Source: Clostridia bacterium
Lineage (GTDB): Bacteria; Bacillota; Clostridia; Oscillospirales; Acutalibacteraceae
Assembly (NCBI GenBank): GCA_017507805.1
Contig: JAFWAC010000029.1
Coordinates: forward strand, 1 to 64,000
DNA: 64,000 nt
Direction: 5' to 3'
A program made the position numbers and the translations under genes. The number at the start of each line of letters is the position of its first letter. Position 1 is the stretch's first letter. The notes beneath the pieces are model-generated. The model saw nothing but the letters and a program-made list of their open reading frames with translations, searched no databases and was not told the DNA's origin. Below, in pieces: positions 34,420 to 44,029 of this stretch.

Positions 34420-35187
34420 TTAAAATTTTCTTTTCTTGATTGTGTTACCCGAATCGGAATAATAATAGGTGCTCTTCATATAGTAGGTACTGCGGTCAAC
34501 ATTTTTGGCGCTTGTTGAATTGAGAACTGCCCCTAAAATACGGCAACCGCTTTTTGAAAGCTGTTCTTTTACGACAATTGCTTCATATTGCCTTACCTTA
34601 CCCGGAGAAATAACAAGAATTGCGCCATCGCAGTGTGTTGAAATAACCGCGGCATCAATTACCGGGCTTAGAGGAGGAGTATCAATTATAATATAATCAT
34701 ATTCAGCTTCAAAGGCTTCGATTAAATCGTGAAGTCTGTCCGAGCTTAACAGCTCCACAGGATTGGGCGGGAAATGACCGCTGAATATAACATCGAATTT
34801 TGGAATTTGTGTGCTGTAAAGTACCTGGTCAACCGTTGCCTGACCTGAAAGAAGCTCTGATAGACCGAGAATGTTCTGGGTTTTGAGATTACGGTTTAAG
34901 ATGACCGATTTGCGCATATCTGCGTCAATAAGAAGCGTTTTCTTATCGATTTCTGCAAGGCTCTTTGAAAGCTCGGTTGCGATTGTGCTCTTACCCTCGT
35001 TCTCATGTGATGAGGTGATGAGAATGGTCTTTATTTCGGAACCGCAAAACAACAGATTGGAACGGAGCGTTTTAAAGGCTTCGTTAGTGGGGTAATCGTT
35101 CTTTACCGCTGTGTTGAAGTTTACCTTACCGGCATATTTTGTTTTTGGGGAGTAAGCCGAATTTGTTTCAAAATCTTTTATATCCAT
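34420..35187 (-). CDS. Bacterial tyrosine kinase (CpsD/CapB/YwqD type)
   Basis: 255 residues. Cytosolic P-loop kinase that autophosphorylates a tyrosine cluster and controls capsular or exopolysaccharide synthesis. Walker A SSHENEGKST with K66, Walker A' LLIDADMRK (85-93) with D88/D90, Walker B IIIDTPPLSPV, and a C-terminal tail with six tyrosines (STYYMKSTYYYSD). It is paired with the Wzz/CpsC-type activator just upstream, 25 bases apart. No polymerase or flippase gene is next to it, so the polymer is unknown. Confidence 0.92.
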   Translation of the reverse strand: MDIKDFETNSAYSPKTKYAGKVNFNTAVKNDYPTNEAFKTLRSNLLFCGSEIKTILITSSHENEGKSTIATELSKSLAEIDKKTLLIDADMRKSVILNRNLKTQNILGLSELLSGQATVDQVLYSTQIPKFDVIFSGHFPPNPVELLSSDRLHDLIEAFEAEYDYIIIDTPPLSPVIDAAVISTHCDGAILVISPGKVRQYEAIVVKEQLSKSGCRILGAVLNSTSAKNVDRSTYYMKSTYYYSDSGNTIKKRKF

Positions 35188-35212
35188 GGAGAAAACCTTT
35201 CAAAGCTTATTT

Positions 35213-35923
35213 TCAGTATTTTTTCTTTGCTCTGCTCTGATTGTAGGGAATAGTAGCCAAAACACTGAGACCTAAATATTTTTCAACATCCTTGGAGGAG
35301 GAAACCTTATTGTCTGCTATATAAAGAATAAATACGGTCAGCACCGAGATCGCAATCCCCACAAGGAAAGCCAAAAGTGCGTTGTGTGTTGTTCGCGGGG
35401 AGGACGGGGCGGAAGAAAGGCTGCCCTGTCTGATGATTTTCACACGGTCGAGCCCCATAATATCAACCAGGGAATTCTGTGATATATTGCAAAGGCTGTC
35501 TGCAATTTTTTTTGAGTCCTGTGCATTGGGAGATAGAACCGAGATTTCGATAATTCGTGTGTTTGAGGGTTGATTAATGGAAATAAACCCTCTCAATTGA
35601 CCGGAGGAGTATTTTCCGTTCATTTCAGCCGAAACCTGATCAAGGATTGATGTGTCGGTTAAAATTTCTGCAAAGTCATTTGAAAGATAGTTGGAAACCG
35701 AGAGGTCAGACGAGGTTATAATCTGGGACTCCTTGTTTGTAACATAAAGCTTTGCAGTTGATGTGTAAAGCGGCGTTGCCAAAAAGACCGAATAAAACAA
35801 TGATAATAAAACAGAGGCAACAATTATAGGGATAATAATATACCACCGTTTTACCGACTCATAAAACAGCTCTATCAGGCTGATATTTTTTTGAAATGAA
35901 AAGTTTGTTGTACTGTTAGACAT
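35213..35923 (-). CDS. Wzz/CpsC-type chain-length and kinase-modulator protein
   Basis: 236 residues from ATG 35923 (MSNSTTN). A GTG nine bases upstream is in frame, but GGTG is better used as the ribosome site. Two membrane helices (~27-50 and ~180-205) flank an extracellular domain with the YTSTAKLYV start and a proline-containing second helix region (SSAPSSPRTTHNALLAF). The short cytosolic tail activates the CpsD-type kinase encoded next. Together they make a split version of the Wzc kinase. Confidence 0.9.
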   Translation of the reverse strand: MSNSTTNFSFQKNISLIELFYESVKRWYIIIPIIVASVLLSLFYSVFLATPLYTSTAKLYVTNKESQIITSSDLSVSNYLSNDFAEILTDTSILDQVSAEMNGKYSSGQLRGFISINQPSNTRIIEISVLSPNAQDSKKIADSLCNISQNSLVDIMGLDRVKIIRQGSLSSAPSSPRTTHNALLAFLVGIAISVLTVFILYIADNKVSSSKDVEKYLGLSVLATIPYNQSRAKKKY

Positions 35924-35990
35924 TTTGTTCACCGTAAATCGGGTAGAATGATAAGCAATACTACCATATTTTAAATTTTAAGCACTAAAT

Positions 35991-36019
35991 ATTCTATCAT
36001 ATTGTTATTTAATATGCAA
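35991..36019 (-). promoter_or_regulatory. Promoter for the Wzz/tyrosine-kinase pair
   Basis: On the - strand TTGCAT, a 17-base spacer and TAGAAT (complement of 35991-35996), about 68 bases before the start codon. Confidence 0.65.
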
Positions 36020-36041
36020 GAATAAAAATGAAAATTTTATG

Positions 36042-37382
36042 TTAATTACTAAAGGTTATTTCACAGCCGATTTCCCGTTGGCAGGCGGTAAGCCCGGAGG
36101 CTACGATTTCTTTTGTTCTATTATAAGATTTTTTTGCTTTTTCTGCGGCGGTACTGTCCAGCCCGTATTTAAGGGAGCCGTCCTCAGGCGCCTTTAAAGG
36201 ATAGATAGTGTATTGATAACCGCTTCCGCCGCGGTATTTATTAACCCATGTAGGAATAATATCAATACTGTCAAGTGTAACATCATTGCCGTATTTTCTC
36301 AATGTGTAGGTAAAGAATAATCCGTCCTCGGTGTGACCGGAGGGACAACTGTCCATAAGCTCCTGCCTTTGATTGGAAATTGCATTTCCCGTGGAATAAA
36401 GACAAACCGTTGTGTTTTGACCGTCCTCCGAATGGATAAGCTCAACCGGCTGAACAACATGGGGATGGCTTCCTATTATAATATCTACGCCCATATTGGA
36501 AAGCTTTTGCGCGATGGTTTTCTGCCATGTGTTGGCTGATAGCTGGTATTCATTACCCCAATGCATATAAAAAACAATAAACTCGGCACCGTCTGTTTTC
36601 ATTTCTGCAATTGTTTCCTCGGCTTCAATATAGAAATCCTCGAGCCGCTTGTAGGAAAAGGTGGAAATAAGGCTGTTGGCTTCCTGTGCGAGAATAGCAC
36701 CATTTAAATATTTGCGTCCCGCGGTTTGTCCGTCTGTCTCGTAGGTGTAGTTTGCCATACCGATTTTAATGCCATTAATTTCTTTGACTGTGAAAATGGG
36801 ATCGGCTTCGGTTTCTCTTGTTCCTATGAACTCTATACCGCGCTGTTTTAAAATCTGGGCGGTGCGCTTTAGCCCGTAAAGCCCTGTATCATAGCTGTGA
36901 TTATTCGCGGTAATCAGGAAATTAAGTCCGGATGCCTTGATAGTGTCTGCAAGGCTGTCAGGTGTGTTAAATGCGGGGTAGCCGCTGAATTTTCCCGATT
37001 CACTTCCTCCGAAGGTGACTTCAAGATTGGCAACACTCAAATCAACCTTTGCAAAGTAATCGTCTGCCTCTTTGAAAAATGCGCTGAAATCATAGCTTCC
37101 GTCACTGCTCACATAAGCACCGTCAAGCTGGGTGCTGTGCACCATAATGTCGCCGGTGCTTAAGACCGTGGCAAAGCTCTCCTTAACAGGCTCCGAGCTT
37201 TCCTGCAGATTGCTGCCCGAATCTGCCGTACTGCCGTTTGGGGCAGGAGCTTTGGTAATATTTGTCAACGAATGGATTATAAAGGATATAAGCGCGATTA
37301 CACCTATAAGCACAAGGCATACGCAGGAAAGAAAAATTCTGCGGCGTATTATTGCTTTCTGTCTTTTTGTCCGTTCCTTCAT
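36042..37382 (-). CDS. CapA/PgsA-family metallophosphatase-fold protein, membrane-anchored
   Basis: 446 residues. A basic N-tail and one helix (~15-38) anchor an extracellular domain starting STGDIMVHS, with NLEVTFGG, TANNHSYDTG, HWGNEY and GSHPHVVQP. These are the metal-binding motifs of the CapA superfamily, which is calcineurin-like. PgsA/CapA proteins take part in poly-gamma-glutamate synthesis, but capB/capC are absent, so a general envelope polymer role is more likely. GGAG precedes the ATG. It lies after the DUF554 gene and probably in the PBP1A transcript. Confidence 0.88.
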   Translation of the reverse strand: MKERTKRQKAIIRRRIFLSCVCLVLIGVIALISFIIHSLTNITKAPAPNGSTADSGSNLQESSEPVKESFATVLSTGDIMVHSTQLDGAYVSSDGSYDFSAFFKEADDYFAKVDLSVANLEVTFGGSESGKFSGYPAFNTPDSLADTIKASGLNFLITANNHSYDTGLYGLKRTAQILKQRGIEFIGTRETEADPIFTVKEINGIKIGMANYTYETDGQTAGRKYLNGAILAQEANSLISTFSYKRLEDFYIEAEETIAEMKTDGAEFIVFYMHWGNEYQLSANTWQKTIAQKLSNMGVDIIIGSHPHVVQPVELIHSEDGQNTTVCLYSTGNAISNQRQELMDSCPSGHTEDGLFFTYTLRKYGNDVTLDSIDIIPTWVNKYRGGSGYQYTIYPLKAPEDGSLKYGLDSTAAEKAKKSYNRTKEIVASGLTACQREIGCEITFSN

Positions 37383-37410
37383 TTTGTTCTCCTTATAGCT
37401 TGGTTGGAAT

Positions 37411-38127
37411 TTACATAAATATACAAAGAATAAGTGGCAGGAAAATTGCGGGGATGTAGTTCATCACCTTAATTTTAGTAAGTTTAAGCATATTAAGACT
37501 TAACGAGATTATAAGCAATGAGCCTATAACCGACATTTGTGTTATTGCATCTGCGGTAAGCATGGGTGCTACAAATACCGCCAAAAGGGTAAGACCGCCC
37601 TCTATAAAGAGCACCGAAAGGGCAGAGAGCATAACCCCTATTCCTAAGCTTGAGGTAAGGGCAACTGCGGCAACACCGTCTATTATCGACTTGGAATAAA
37701 GTGTGGAGTTATCTCCGCTTATTCCGCTGTCTATTGAGCCTACCACCGTCATTGCTCCCACACAGAAAAGCAGGGTTGCGGTGACAAAGCCCTCGGCAAT
37801 TGCTGTTTTACCCTTTCCCATTGCTTTTTCAAGCCTTGCGCCCAAGCGGTTTACCAAGGCGTCAAAATCAACAAGCTCGCCTATAAGCGCTCCCACCGCA
37901 AAGGAAATTATGATTATAATAATATCTGCGCCGTCCTCAAGAATGCCCGTGATGCCTATGTAAAGGACGCAAAGCGCCATTCCGTTCATAAGGGTGGTTT
38001 TGATTTTTTCGGGTATACCTTTTTTGAAAAGCAATCCCAAAAGACTGCCTGCTATAACAATAAAAAAATTCACGATTGCACCGCTGGTAAGCACCCGGGT
38101 GATAGAATCTGCTGTTAATGAATTCAT
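37411..38127 (-). CDS. DUF554 family membrane protein
   Basis: 238 residues from ATG 38127 (MNSLTADS). The longer open frame overlaps the PBP1A gene. About six to seven membrane helices. GSLLGLLFKKGIPEK, VGALIGELVDF and the GAMTVVGSIDSG repeat are typical of the YdfK/YqgA (DUF554) family of putative transporters. No substrate is known. It lies 19 bases after PBP1A in the same operon. Confidence 0.88.
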   Translation of the reverse strand: MNSLTADSITRVLTSGAIVNFFIVIAGSLLGLLFKKGIPEKIKTTLMNGMALCVLYIGITGILEDGADIIIIIISFAVGALIGELVDFDALVNRLGARLEKAMGKGKTAIAEGFVTATLLFCVGAMTVVGSIDSGISGDNSTLYSKSIIDGVAAVALTSSLGIGVMLSALSVLFIEGGLTLLAVFVAPMLTADAITQMSVIGSLLIISLSLNMLKLTKIKVMNYIPAIFLPLILCIFM

Positions 38128-38146
38128 TTTTTCACTTCTTTCGCGT

Positions 38147-40387
38147 TCAGACGCCGGTGTCGGGCGGGGGAGGTGTTGCCCCCTCGGACGATGCTTCACC
38201 GTCCGGATTTTCGGGTTCTGATGGGGTTGACGGCTCCTGGGGGACTGTCGGCTCGGTGACGGTGCCGTCAGAGGAGGTTTGCTCGCTCGAGGTATCCGAG
38301 GAGCTTGCCTGTGACGAGCTTGATTGTGAGGAGCTGCTTGAGGAGGAGCTTGAAGCGCTTGATGAGCTTGAGGAGCTGTTGTATGTCACACTGCTCGGCT
38401 TTGTGCCCTCTTTATAATATCCCACACCTTTTTTGTAGACATCCTCACTGTCGGTAAATTCTTTCTTTTCTAAATCCTTGTGGACCTCTTTCATTACAGT
38501 TTTCCAAACGGTAGCCGCTGCAGAGGTGCTGTGTATCTGCTGTTGCATATCAAAGCCGTACCACACAGAGCCTACATAATAGGGGGAGCCTGCAACCATC
38601 CAAAGGTCATTAGATTCGCTTGATGTGCCTGTTTTTGCAAAAGCCTTCATATTACTGTAATACCGTATGCCCGTACCTGTACCGCCGCTGTTGTAAACAA
38701 CCTCTTGCAGTAAATGATTCATTATCGTAGCGGTTGAGGGGCTTATAACCTGCTCACCCTTGGTATCATATTCAATTATCGTTTCACCCAATGCGTTTTC
38801 TATCTTAGAATAGGTGGTGGGCTCATGGAAAACACCGTTATTGCCGAAAATGGCGTAAGCCGAGGCGGATTCGGTTGTAGTTATACCGTAATGACAGCCG
38901 CCCAATGCCAGAGAGGAAAGGTTTTTATCCTCCTCTATAAGATATTTGAATTTAAGCTTGTTTGTAAGAAAATCGTAAGAGGTTTCAACCCCTAAGTCCT
39001 TAAGCAGTCTTACGGGTATGGTGTTGGCAGAGCGCCTTATCGCGTAGTTAAGCCCGATAGTACCCATATAGTAGCCGTACCATTCTCTGGGGCCCGATTT
39101 ACCGTCAGGATAATAATTGGCGATTGGTTTATCCAACACACGGGAGGTGTAATCAACCAAACCGTTTTCGATTGCAAGGGCATAAACCCCAATCGGTTTC
39201 ATTGTTGAGCCGGGCTGACGCGGAGATGATGTGGCGCGGTTAAGACCGCGGTTGACTGTTTTTTCTCCTGCACCGCCTACGATACCTACAATGTGTCCCT
39301 CATAATCCATTATTGTCATTGCGGACTGCACATGAACAACATCGCCGTCCAAATCCTTGCCCTTTAGCGAAAAGTATTTATCGGTGTTAAGATAAACATC
39401 TTCCATTATATTCTGGATTTCGGTGTCCACAGTGGCATAGATTTTATAGCCGCCGTTATAAAGCATAGTCGAGGCTATGGTCTCGTTGCAGTTATATTTT
39501 TCGGCAAGGTCGGCAATAACCTCCTCAATCAAAGCATCTATAAAATAGCTGTTGATTTCGACCTCGTAATCGGTTTCCTGCGAGGTGTCAAGCTTTAATT
39601 CCTTGTCGTAGGCAGAACGGTACTCCTCCTCGGTTATTTTTTCAAGCTCCAGCATTTTATCCAAAACGGTGTTGCGCCGTTCGGTGTTATCCTCAGCTCC
39701 GCTTAAGGGATTGAATTTTGACGGATTTTTCGTAATCGCCGCAATAGCCGCACATTCGACCAGACTAAGCTCGGACACATCCTTATTGAAATAATAGTTT
39801 GCGGCAACCTGAACACCGCAGATGCCGTTGCCCAGCGAAATGGTGTTAAGATAAGCTTCAAGTATTTCCTCTTTTTCAAGATTAAACTCAATGAGTGTGG
39901 CTCTTATGATTTCTCTGAATTTGCGGTAGGCGTTTCTGCCGTTATCCATGGTTACATTTTTAATAAGCTGTTGTGTTATTGTGGAGCCGCCGAATTCTGT
40001 ATCACTGAAGTTGAAAACGAAATTGCCGAATGCTCCCAAGGTGCGCTTCCAATCAACACCTGTATGGGTATAGAAACGCTCATCCTCGATGGCAACAAAG
40101 GCGTTAAGGAGATTTTTGGGCATATTTTCAATATCAACCCAAATTCGGTTTTCGTTACCATGGAGGCGCTGATATTCCTCCCATTTACCTTTGGAGTTTT
40201 TAACATAAATTACCGAGGTCATATTCATTTCCATGTTCCGGATGCTTTGGGATATTTCCCTTGAGGAAAATATGTTAAGCTTTATATCCGAACGGGTATA
40301 CACCGGAACAATACAGATCATCAGCAGCATGGATGCTACCAATAAAATGGATAAAAAAACAAATAAGCCCTTAAAAAACCGTTCCAT
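38147..40387 (-). CDS. Class A penicillin-binding protein (bifunctional transglycosylase/transpeptidase)
   Basis: 746 residues. TM helix ~5-28, GT51 transglycosylase domain with E101 in AIEDERFYTHTG and GGSTITQQLIKN, and a transpeptidase with S394-x-x-K397 (GSTMK), S453-A-N455 and K585-T-G587. It polymerises and cross-links peptidoglycan outside the membrane. After the KTG motif comes a disordered tail (~665-746) of Ser-rich then Pro/Glu/Thr sequence, longer than in Bacillus PBP1. The tail ends PPPPDTGV. PBP1A type; gene symbol not assigned. Confidence 0.95.
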   Translation of the reverse strand: MERFFKGLFVFLSILLVASMLLMICIVPVYTRSDIKLNIFSSREISQSIRNMEMNMTSVIYVKNSKGKWEEYQRLHGNENRIWVDIENMPKNLLNAFVAIEDERFYTHTGVDWKRTLGAFGNFVFNFSDTEFGGSTITQQLIKNVTMDNGRNAYRKFREIIRATLIEFNLEKEEILEAYLNTISLGNGICGVQVAANYYFNKDVSELSLVECAAIAAITKNPSKFNPLSGAEDNTERRNTVLDKMLELEKITEEEYRSAYDKELKLDTSQETDYEVEINSYFIDALIEEVIADLAEKYNCNETIASTMLYNGGYKIYATVDTEIQNIMEDVYLNTDKYFSLKGKDLDGDVVHVQSAMTIMDYEGHIVGIVGGAGEKTVNRGLNRATSSPRQPGSTMKPIGVYALAIENGLVDYTSRVLDKPIANYYPDGKSGPREWYGYYMGTIGLNYAIRRSANTIPVRLLKDLGVETSYDFLTNKLKFKYLIEEDKNLSSLALGGCHYGITTTESASAYAIFGNNGVFHEPTTYSKIENALGETIIEYDTKGEQVISPSTATIMNHLLQEVVYNSGGTGTGIRYYSNMKAFAKTGTSSESNDLWMVAGSPYYVGSVWYGFDMQQQIHSTSAAATVWKTVMKEVHKDLEKKEFTDSEDVYKKGVGYYKEGTKPSSVTYNSSSSSSSASSSSSSSSSQSSSSQASSSDTSSEQTSSDGTVTEPTVPQEPSTPSEPENPDGEASSEGATPPPPDTGV

Positions 40388-40432
40388 TGCAAGGTTCCTT
40401 TCAAATTATCGGTTAAAAAATACTATCAAGTA

Positions 40433-40461
40433 ATTATACCACTGTCCAAAACAATTAGCAA
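40433..40461 (-). promoter_or_regulatory. Promoter for PBP1A-DUF554-capA
   Basis: On the - strand TTGCTA, a 17-base spacer and TATAAT with an upstream TG (TGGTATAAT), 45 bases before the PBP1A ATG. Confidence 0.75.
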
Positions 40462-40486
40462 GTTTTTTAAACTAAAATAGCTTTTA

Positions 40487-41437
40487 TTAATCATCCTTAA
40501 GCACCGTTTCTATTATGAATTTGGGGCGTGCCTTGGTTTCAAGATAGATTTTACCGATATATTCGCCTATTATTCCGAGAGAGAGCATAATAAGCCCTCC
40601 TATACCCCAAATCGAGCATACAATACTTGCCCAGCCTGCCACAGTGGCGCCGATTACCCAACGGGATATAAAATAAATCACCATTATTATGCTTATAAGG
40701 AAAATCAAAGCGCCTATAAGTGTAATATATCTGATGGGCTTGGCGCTCAGCGAGGTTATGCCCTCCAAAGCAAAGGAAAGCATTTTCCTTAAAGGATATT
40801 TGCTTTTTCCGGCAAAGCGTTCGCCTCTTTCGTAGTAAACACTTGAGGTTTTGTAGCCAATCATAGGCACAATTCCGCGCAGGAAAAGATTGACCTCCCC
40901 AAATTCGGACAAGCCCTCTAACGCTTTTTTAGACATAAGACGGTAATCGGCGTGGTTAAAGACCGTTTCCGCGCCCAAAAAATTCATTATCCGATAAAAG
41001 CTCTCTGCGGTTGCGCGCTTGAAAAAGCTGTCCCTTTTTCTGCTTGAACGGATACCGTAAACAATATCACAGCCCCCGTAATATTCCTCAAGCATTTTGT
41101 CAACAGCGTTTATATCGTCCTGTAGGTCTGCATCCATAGATATAGTAACATCGGCTTTATCTTTGGCGGTCATAAGCCCTGCAAGCAAGGCATTCTGATG
41201 ACCGCGGTTGCGGCTCAAATTAACACCTGTGAAAAGCCTGTCCGCTTGATGGAGCTCTTTTATCATTTCCCATGTTTTATCCTTTGAGCCGTCATTGACA
41301 AGCATAACGCGGCTTTTGGGGCTGATGCTCCCTGATTTTAAGAGCTGCTCCATTTTAGCTTTAAGTCTCTTTGCGGTTTCGGGTAAAACCTCCTGCTCGT
41401 TATAGCAGGGGACGACAATATAAAGAATATCAGGCAT
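40487..41437 (-). CDS. GT2 family glycosyltransferase, polyprenyl-phosphate sugar synthase type
   Basis: 316 residues. The GT-A domain starts YIVVPCYNEQEVL, with the nucleotide and metal motifs VNDGSKD and SMDADLQDD. Two C-terminal membrane helices (~235-257 and ~267-293) and the final GEYIGKIYLETK match GtrB/DPM1-like enzymes that transfer glucose or a related sugar onto undecaprenyl phosphate. Product sugars would decorate wall polymers or proteins. It follows alaX by 2 bases and ends the murC operon. Confidence 0.9.
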   Translation of the reverse strand: MPDILYIVVPCYNEQEVLPETAKRLKAKMEQLLKSGSISPKSRVMLVNDGSKDKTWEMIKELHQADRLFTGVNLSRNRGHQNALLAGLMTAKDKADVTISMDADLQDDINAVDKMLEEYYGGCDIVYGIRSSRKRDSFFKRATAESFYRIMNFLGAETVFNHADYRLMSKKALEGLSEFGEVNLFLRGIVPMIGYKTSSVYYERGERFAGKSKYPLRKMLSFALEGITSLSAKPIRYITLIGALIFLISIIMVIYFISRWVIGATVAGWASIVCSIWGIGGLIMLSLGIIGEYIGKIYLETKARPKFIIETVLKDD

Positions 41438-41439
41438 AA

Positions 41440-42588
41440 TTAATCCCTCTCAAAAGCTTCGATAATATCATTTTTTTCGGCGAAAACTGTGCCCTGCACC
41501 ATGCCGTTTCTGCCGCCGCCTTTTACGGTAAATTGCTCCTTAAAGTGGGTGAAAAAGCTGTCAAGGGCTTTTGCATCACCGCAAATTGCAAATAAAAATT
41601 CTCGGTTACAGCCGCTGAAAACAGCCCTTATTCCGCCTGCCTTTTTAAAGAGCGCATCGGAATAAAGCTGAAGCTCCTTCATTTCAAGGTCCGGCTCAAA
41701 TTCTGCGGTGATTTCACGGTCGGGAGTGTAGCTTTGAGCCTTTGACAGAATACTTTTTCGCTTCATTTCACCGAGGGAAGCCTTTAGTTCACTCACTTTC
41801 TCGCAAAGTCTGTTTACCGCCTCGGCAGTTTCCTCCTGCTTCACGCAAAGCGCGTTTGAAATTTTAAGTGTGTTTTCATACTTGCTGTTATAATCGTCAA
41901 GAGCACGCATACCGGCTTTAAGCTGAAGCCGCACTCCGCCTCTCAGCTTTTCCGCACCTAAAAGCTTAATAAGCCCCACTTCTCCTGTACTTTTCACATG
42001 AGGAGCACAGCAGGCGCAGGTGTCGGTATCCTCTATTTCCACTATCCTGATACTGCCCTCAATTTCTTTTTTACTGCGGTAACTCAGGGCTTTTAGTGCT
42101 TGGCTGTCGGGGTAATAGGTATGTATTGCTTTGTTGGCAAAAACCGCGCTGTTTGCAAGCTGTTCAACCTTTGAAATTTGTTCCCTTGTAAGCTCCTTGT
42201 CAAAATCAAGGGTTACAATATCCTCGCTCAGATGAAAGCCCACATTTTCGCAGCCGTAAAGCCTGTGTGCTATACCTGACACAATATGCTCTGCAGAATG
42301 CTGTTGCATAAAATCGAAACGGCGGTCAAAGTCCAAAGCTCCCGAAACGGTACTGCCCGTCTGTAGAGGGGTATCGGTAAAATGAATGATTTTTTCATTT
42401 TGTATCTGCACATCGGTAACGCAGGCATTGCCAAGAAAGCCGCGGTCGCTTGACTGACCGCCGGCTTCGGGGAAAAAGGCGGTGCGGTCAAGCTCAACGG
42501 CAAATCCCTCTCCGCACTTCTCACAGCTAACAACCGTTGCGGTAAATTCCTTTAAATAAGCATTTTCATCGTATAATTTAACAGTCAT
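41440..42588 (-). CDS. Alanyl-tRNA editing protein (AlaX-L type, with DHHA1-like C-terminus)
   Basis: 382 residues. Free-standing homologue of the AlaRS editing domain that hydrolyses Ser-tRNA(Ala) or Gly-tRNA(Ala). Zinc ligands are H97 and H101 (QQHSAEH) and C193...H197 (CCAPH). PEAGGQSSDRG is the tRNA-recognition motif. The C-terminal ~100 residues, ending GGGRNGMVQGTV, are DHHA1-like. It sits between murC and the glycosyltransferase with 2-3 base gaps, so it is cotranscribed. Confidence 0.92.
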   Translation of the reverse strand: MTVKLYDENAYLKEFTATVVSCEKCGEGFAVELDRTAFFPEAGGQSSDRGFLGNACVTDVQIQNEKIIHFTDTPLQTGSTVSGALDFDRRFDFMQQHSAEHIVSGIAHRLYGCENVGFHLSEDIVTLDFDKELTREQISKVEQLANSAVFANKAIHTYYPDSQALKALSYRSKKEIEGSIRIVEIEDTDTCACCAPHVKSTGEVGLIKLLGAEKLRGGVRLQLKAGMRALDDYNSKYENTLKISNALCVKQEETAEAVNRLCEKVSELKASLGEMKRKSILSKAQSYTPDREITAEFEPDLEMKELQLYSDALFKKAGGIRAVFSGCNREFLFAICGDAKALDSFFTHFKEQFTVKGGGRNGMVQGTVFAEKNDIIEAFERD

Positions 42589-42591
42589 TTT

Positions 42592-43965
42592 TCAGCCCAG
42601 CTTTTCCTGCACAATATGAGCCGCCTTGTAAATATCGCCGCCGCCCATGGTGATTACAATGTCTCCCTTGTCTGCAACCTCGATTATTTTATCGGCTATA
42701 TTGGCAAAGCCGTCAACTACAACCGCATCGGGCAATCTTTCTGCGATATATTCGGAGCTTATACCGTAGGTGTTAATTTCGCGTGAGCCCATTATCGGAG
42801 TGATGATAACCTTATCTGCCACAGAAAGCGCTTCTATAAATTCATTCTTTAAGAGCTCGGTGCGTGAAAAGGTGAAGGGCTGGAATACCGCAATCACCCT
42901 TTTATAGCTTAACTGCTTTGCCGCATTTAAGGTTGCTTTTATTTCGGTTGGGTGATGTGCATAATCGTCAGCCAAGGTAAAGCCGTTATACTCACCTAAA
43001 AACTCAAAGCGTCTGCCTGCACCCGTGAATTTTTCTATTGCCTGCTTTATACCCTCTGCAGAAACACCCTGCTCACTGCAAACGGCAAATGCCGCCAAGG
43101 CATTAAGCACATTATGCCTGCCCGGTGCGTGCAATTCAATGCCTGTTATTTTCTTGCCGTTTTGCATAACATCAAAACAAAAGCCGAATTTTCCTGCCTT
43201 GATGTTATCGGCATAATAATCGTTTTTATCTGTAAAGCCAAAGGTCACAAGCCCTGCGTCAATACCCTTTGCCGCGCGCAAAGCAAGCTCATCGTCACCG
43301 TTTATATAGCATTTGCTTGACATGGCGAGAAATTTGTGGAATGATAATATAAGATTATCCATCGTTTTAAAGTAATCAAGATGGTCATTGTCTATATTAA
43401 GAAGCACTGCTGTGTCGGGTGACATTTGTAAAAATGTGTCAACAAATTCACATGCCTCACAAACCATTGTCTGACTGTTGCCTGCAATGCCGTTGGAATT
43501 GATAAGGGGTAATCTGCCGCCTATAACAGCGGTAGGCTCCATCTTGTTTAAAAGTAAAATCTGTGTTATCATAGAGGTAACGGTGGTTTTACCGTGGGTG
43601 CCGCAAACACCGATTACATTATCGTAGCATCTGGTGAGGGCGCCCAGCAAATGCGAACGCTCCATTGTGGGAATACCCAGCTCCCGTGCGGCAACAAGCT
43701 CGGGGTTATCCCTCGAAATGGCGGCAGAATAAACCACCAGCTCGCTGTCCTTCACATTTTCAGGATTATGCCCCATAAACACCTTAATTCCCAAGCCCTT
43801 AATGCGCTTTAACGGGTCACTTTCGTTATTGTCGGAGCCTGTAAGTATATAGCCTTTGCTGTGCAGTATCTCGGCTAACGGACACATTCCGCTTCCTCCG
43901 ATGCCTATCATATGAATGTGTTTTACCTGAGAAATTATTTTATCCCCGTCTCTAAGCTGTTTCAT
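42592..43965 (-). CDS. murC: UDP-N-acetylmuramate--L-alanine ligase
   Basis: 457 residues. Adds L-Ala to UDP-MurNAc in the cytosol. HMIGIGGSGMCPLAEIL is the Rossmann UDP-binding motif, VCGTHGKTTVTS (120-131) the ATP P-loop, NIDNDHLDYF the Mg site and DDYAHHPTEI the MurC-specific C-terminal signature. It heads a - strand operon with alaX and a GT2 glycosyltransferase. A promoter-like region with an embedded palindrome lies upstream. Confidence 0.96.
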   Translation of the reverse strand: MKQLRDGDKIISQVKHIHMIGIGGSGMCPLAEILHSKGYILTGSDNNESDPLKRIKGLGIKVFMGHNPENVKDSELVVYSAAISRDNPELVAARELGIPTMERSHLLGALTRCYDNVIGVCGTHGKTTVTSMITQILLLNKMEPTAVIGGRLPLINSNGIAGNSQTMVCEACEFVDTFLQMSPDTAVLLNIDNDHLDYFKTMDNLILSFHKFLAMSSKCYINGDDELALRAAKGIDAGLVTFGFTDKNDYYADNIKAGKFGFCFDVMQNGKKITGIELHAPGRHNVLNALAAFAVCSEQGVSAEGIKQAIEKFTGAGRRFEFLGEYNGFTLADDYAHHPTEIKATLNAAKQLSYKRVIAVFQPFTFSRTELLKNEFIEALSVADKVIITPIMGSREINTYGISSEYIAERLPDAVVVDGFANIADKIIEVADKGDIVITMGGGDIYKAAHIVQEKLG

Positions 43966-44029
43966 AATTAATCTCCCTGTTTTGTATTTTCAAAGGAACT
44001 GTTTCCTATATTTTTACATACTTTAATCC

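Noticed and set aside
38118..38417. + strand frame rich in Glu/Leu
   Set aside because: Shadow of the Ser-rich tail codons of PBP1A on the other strand; no start signals.
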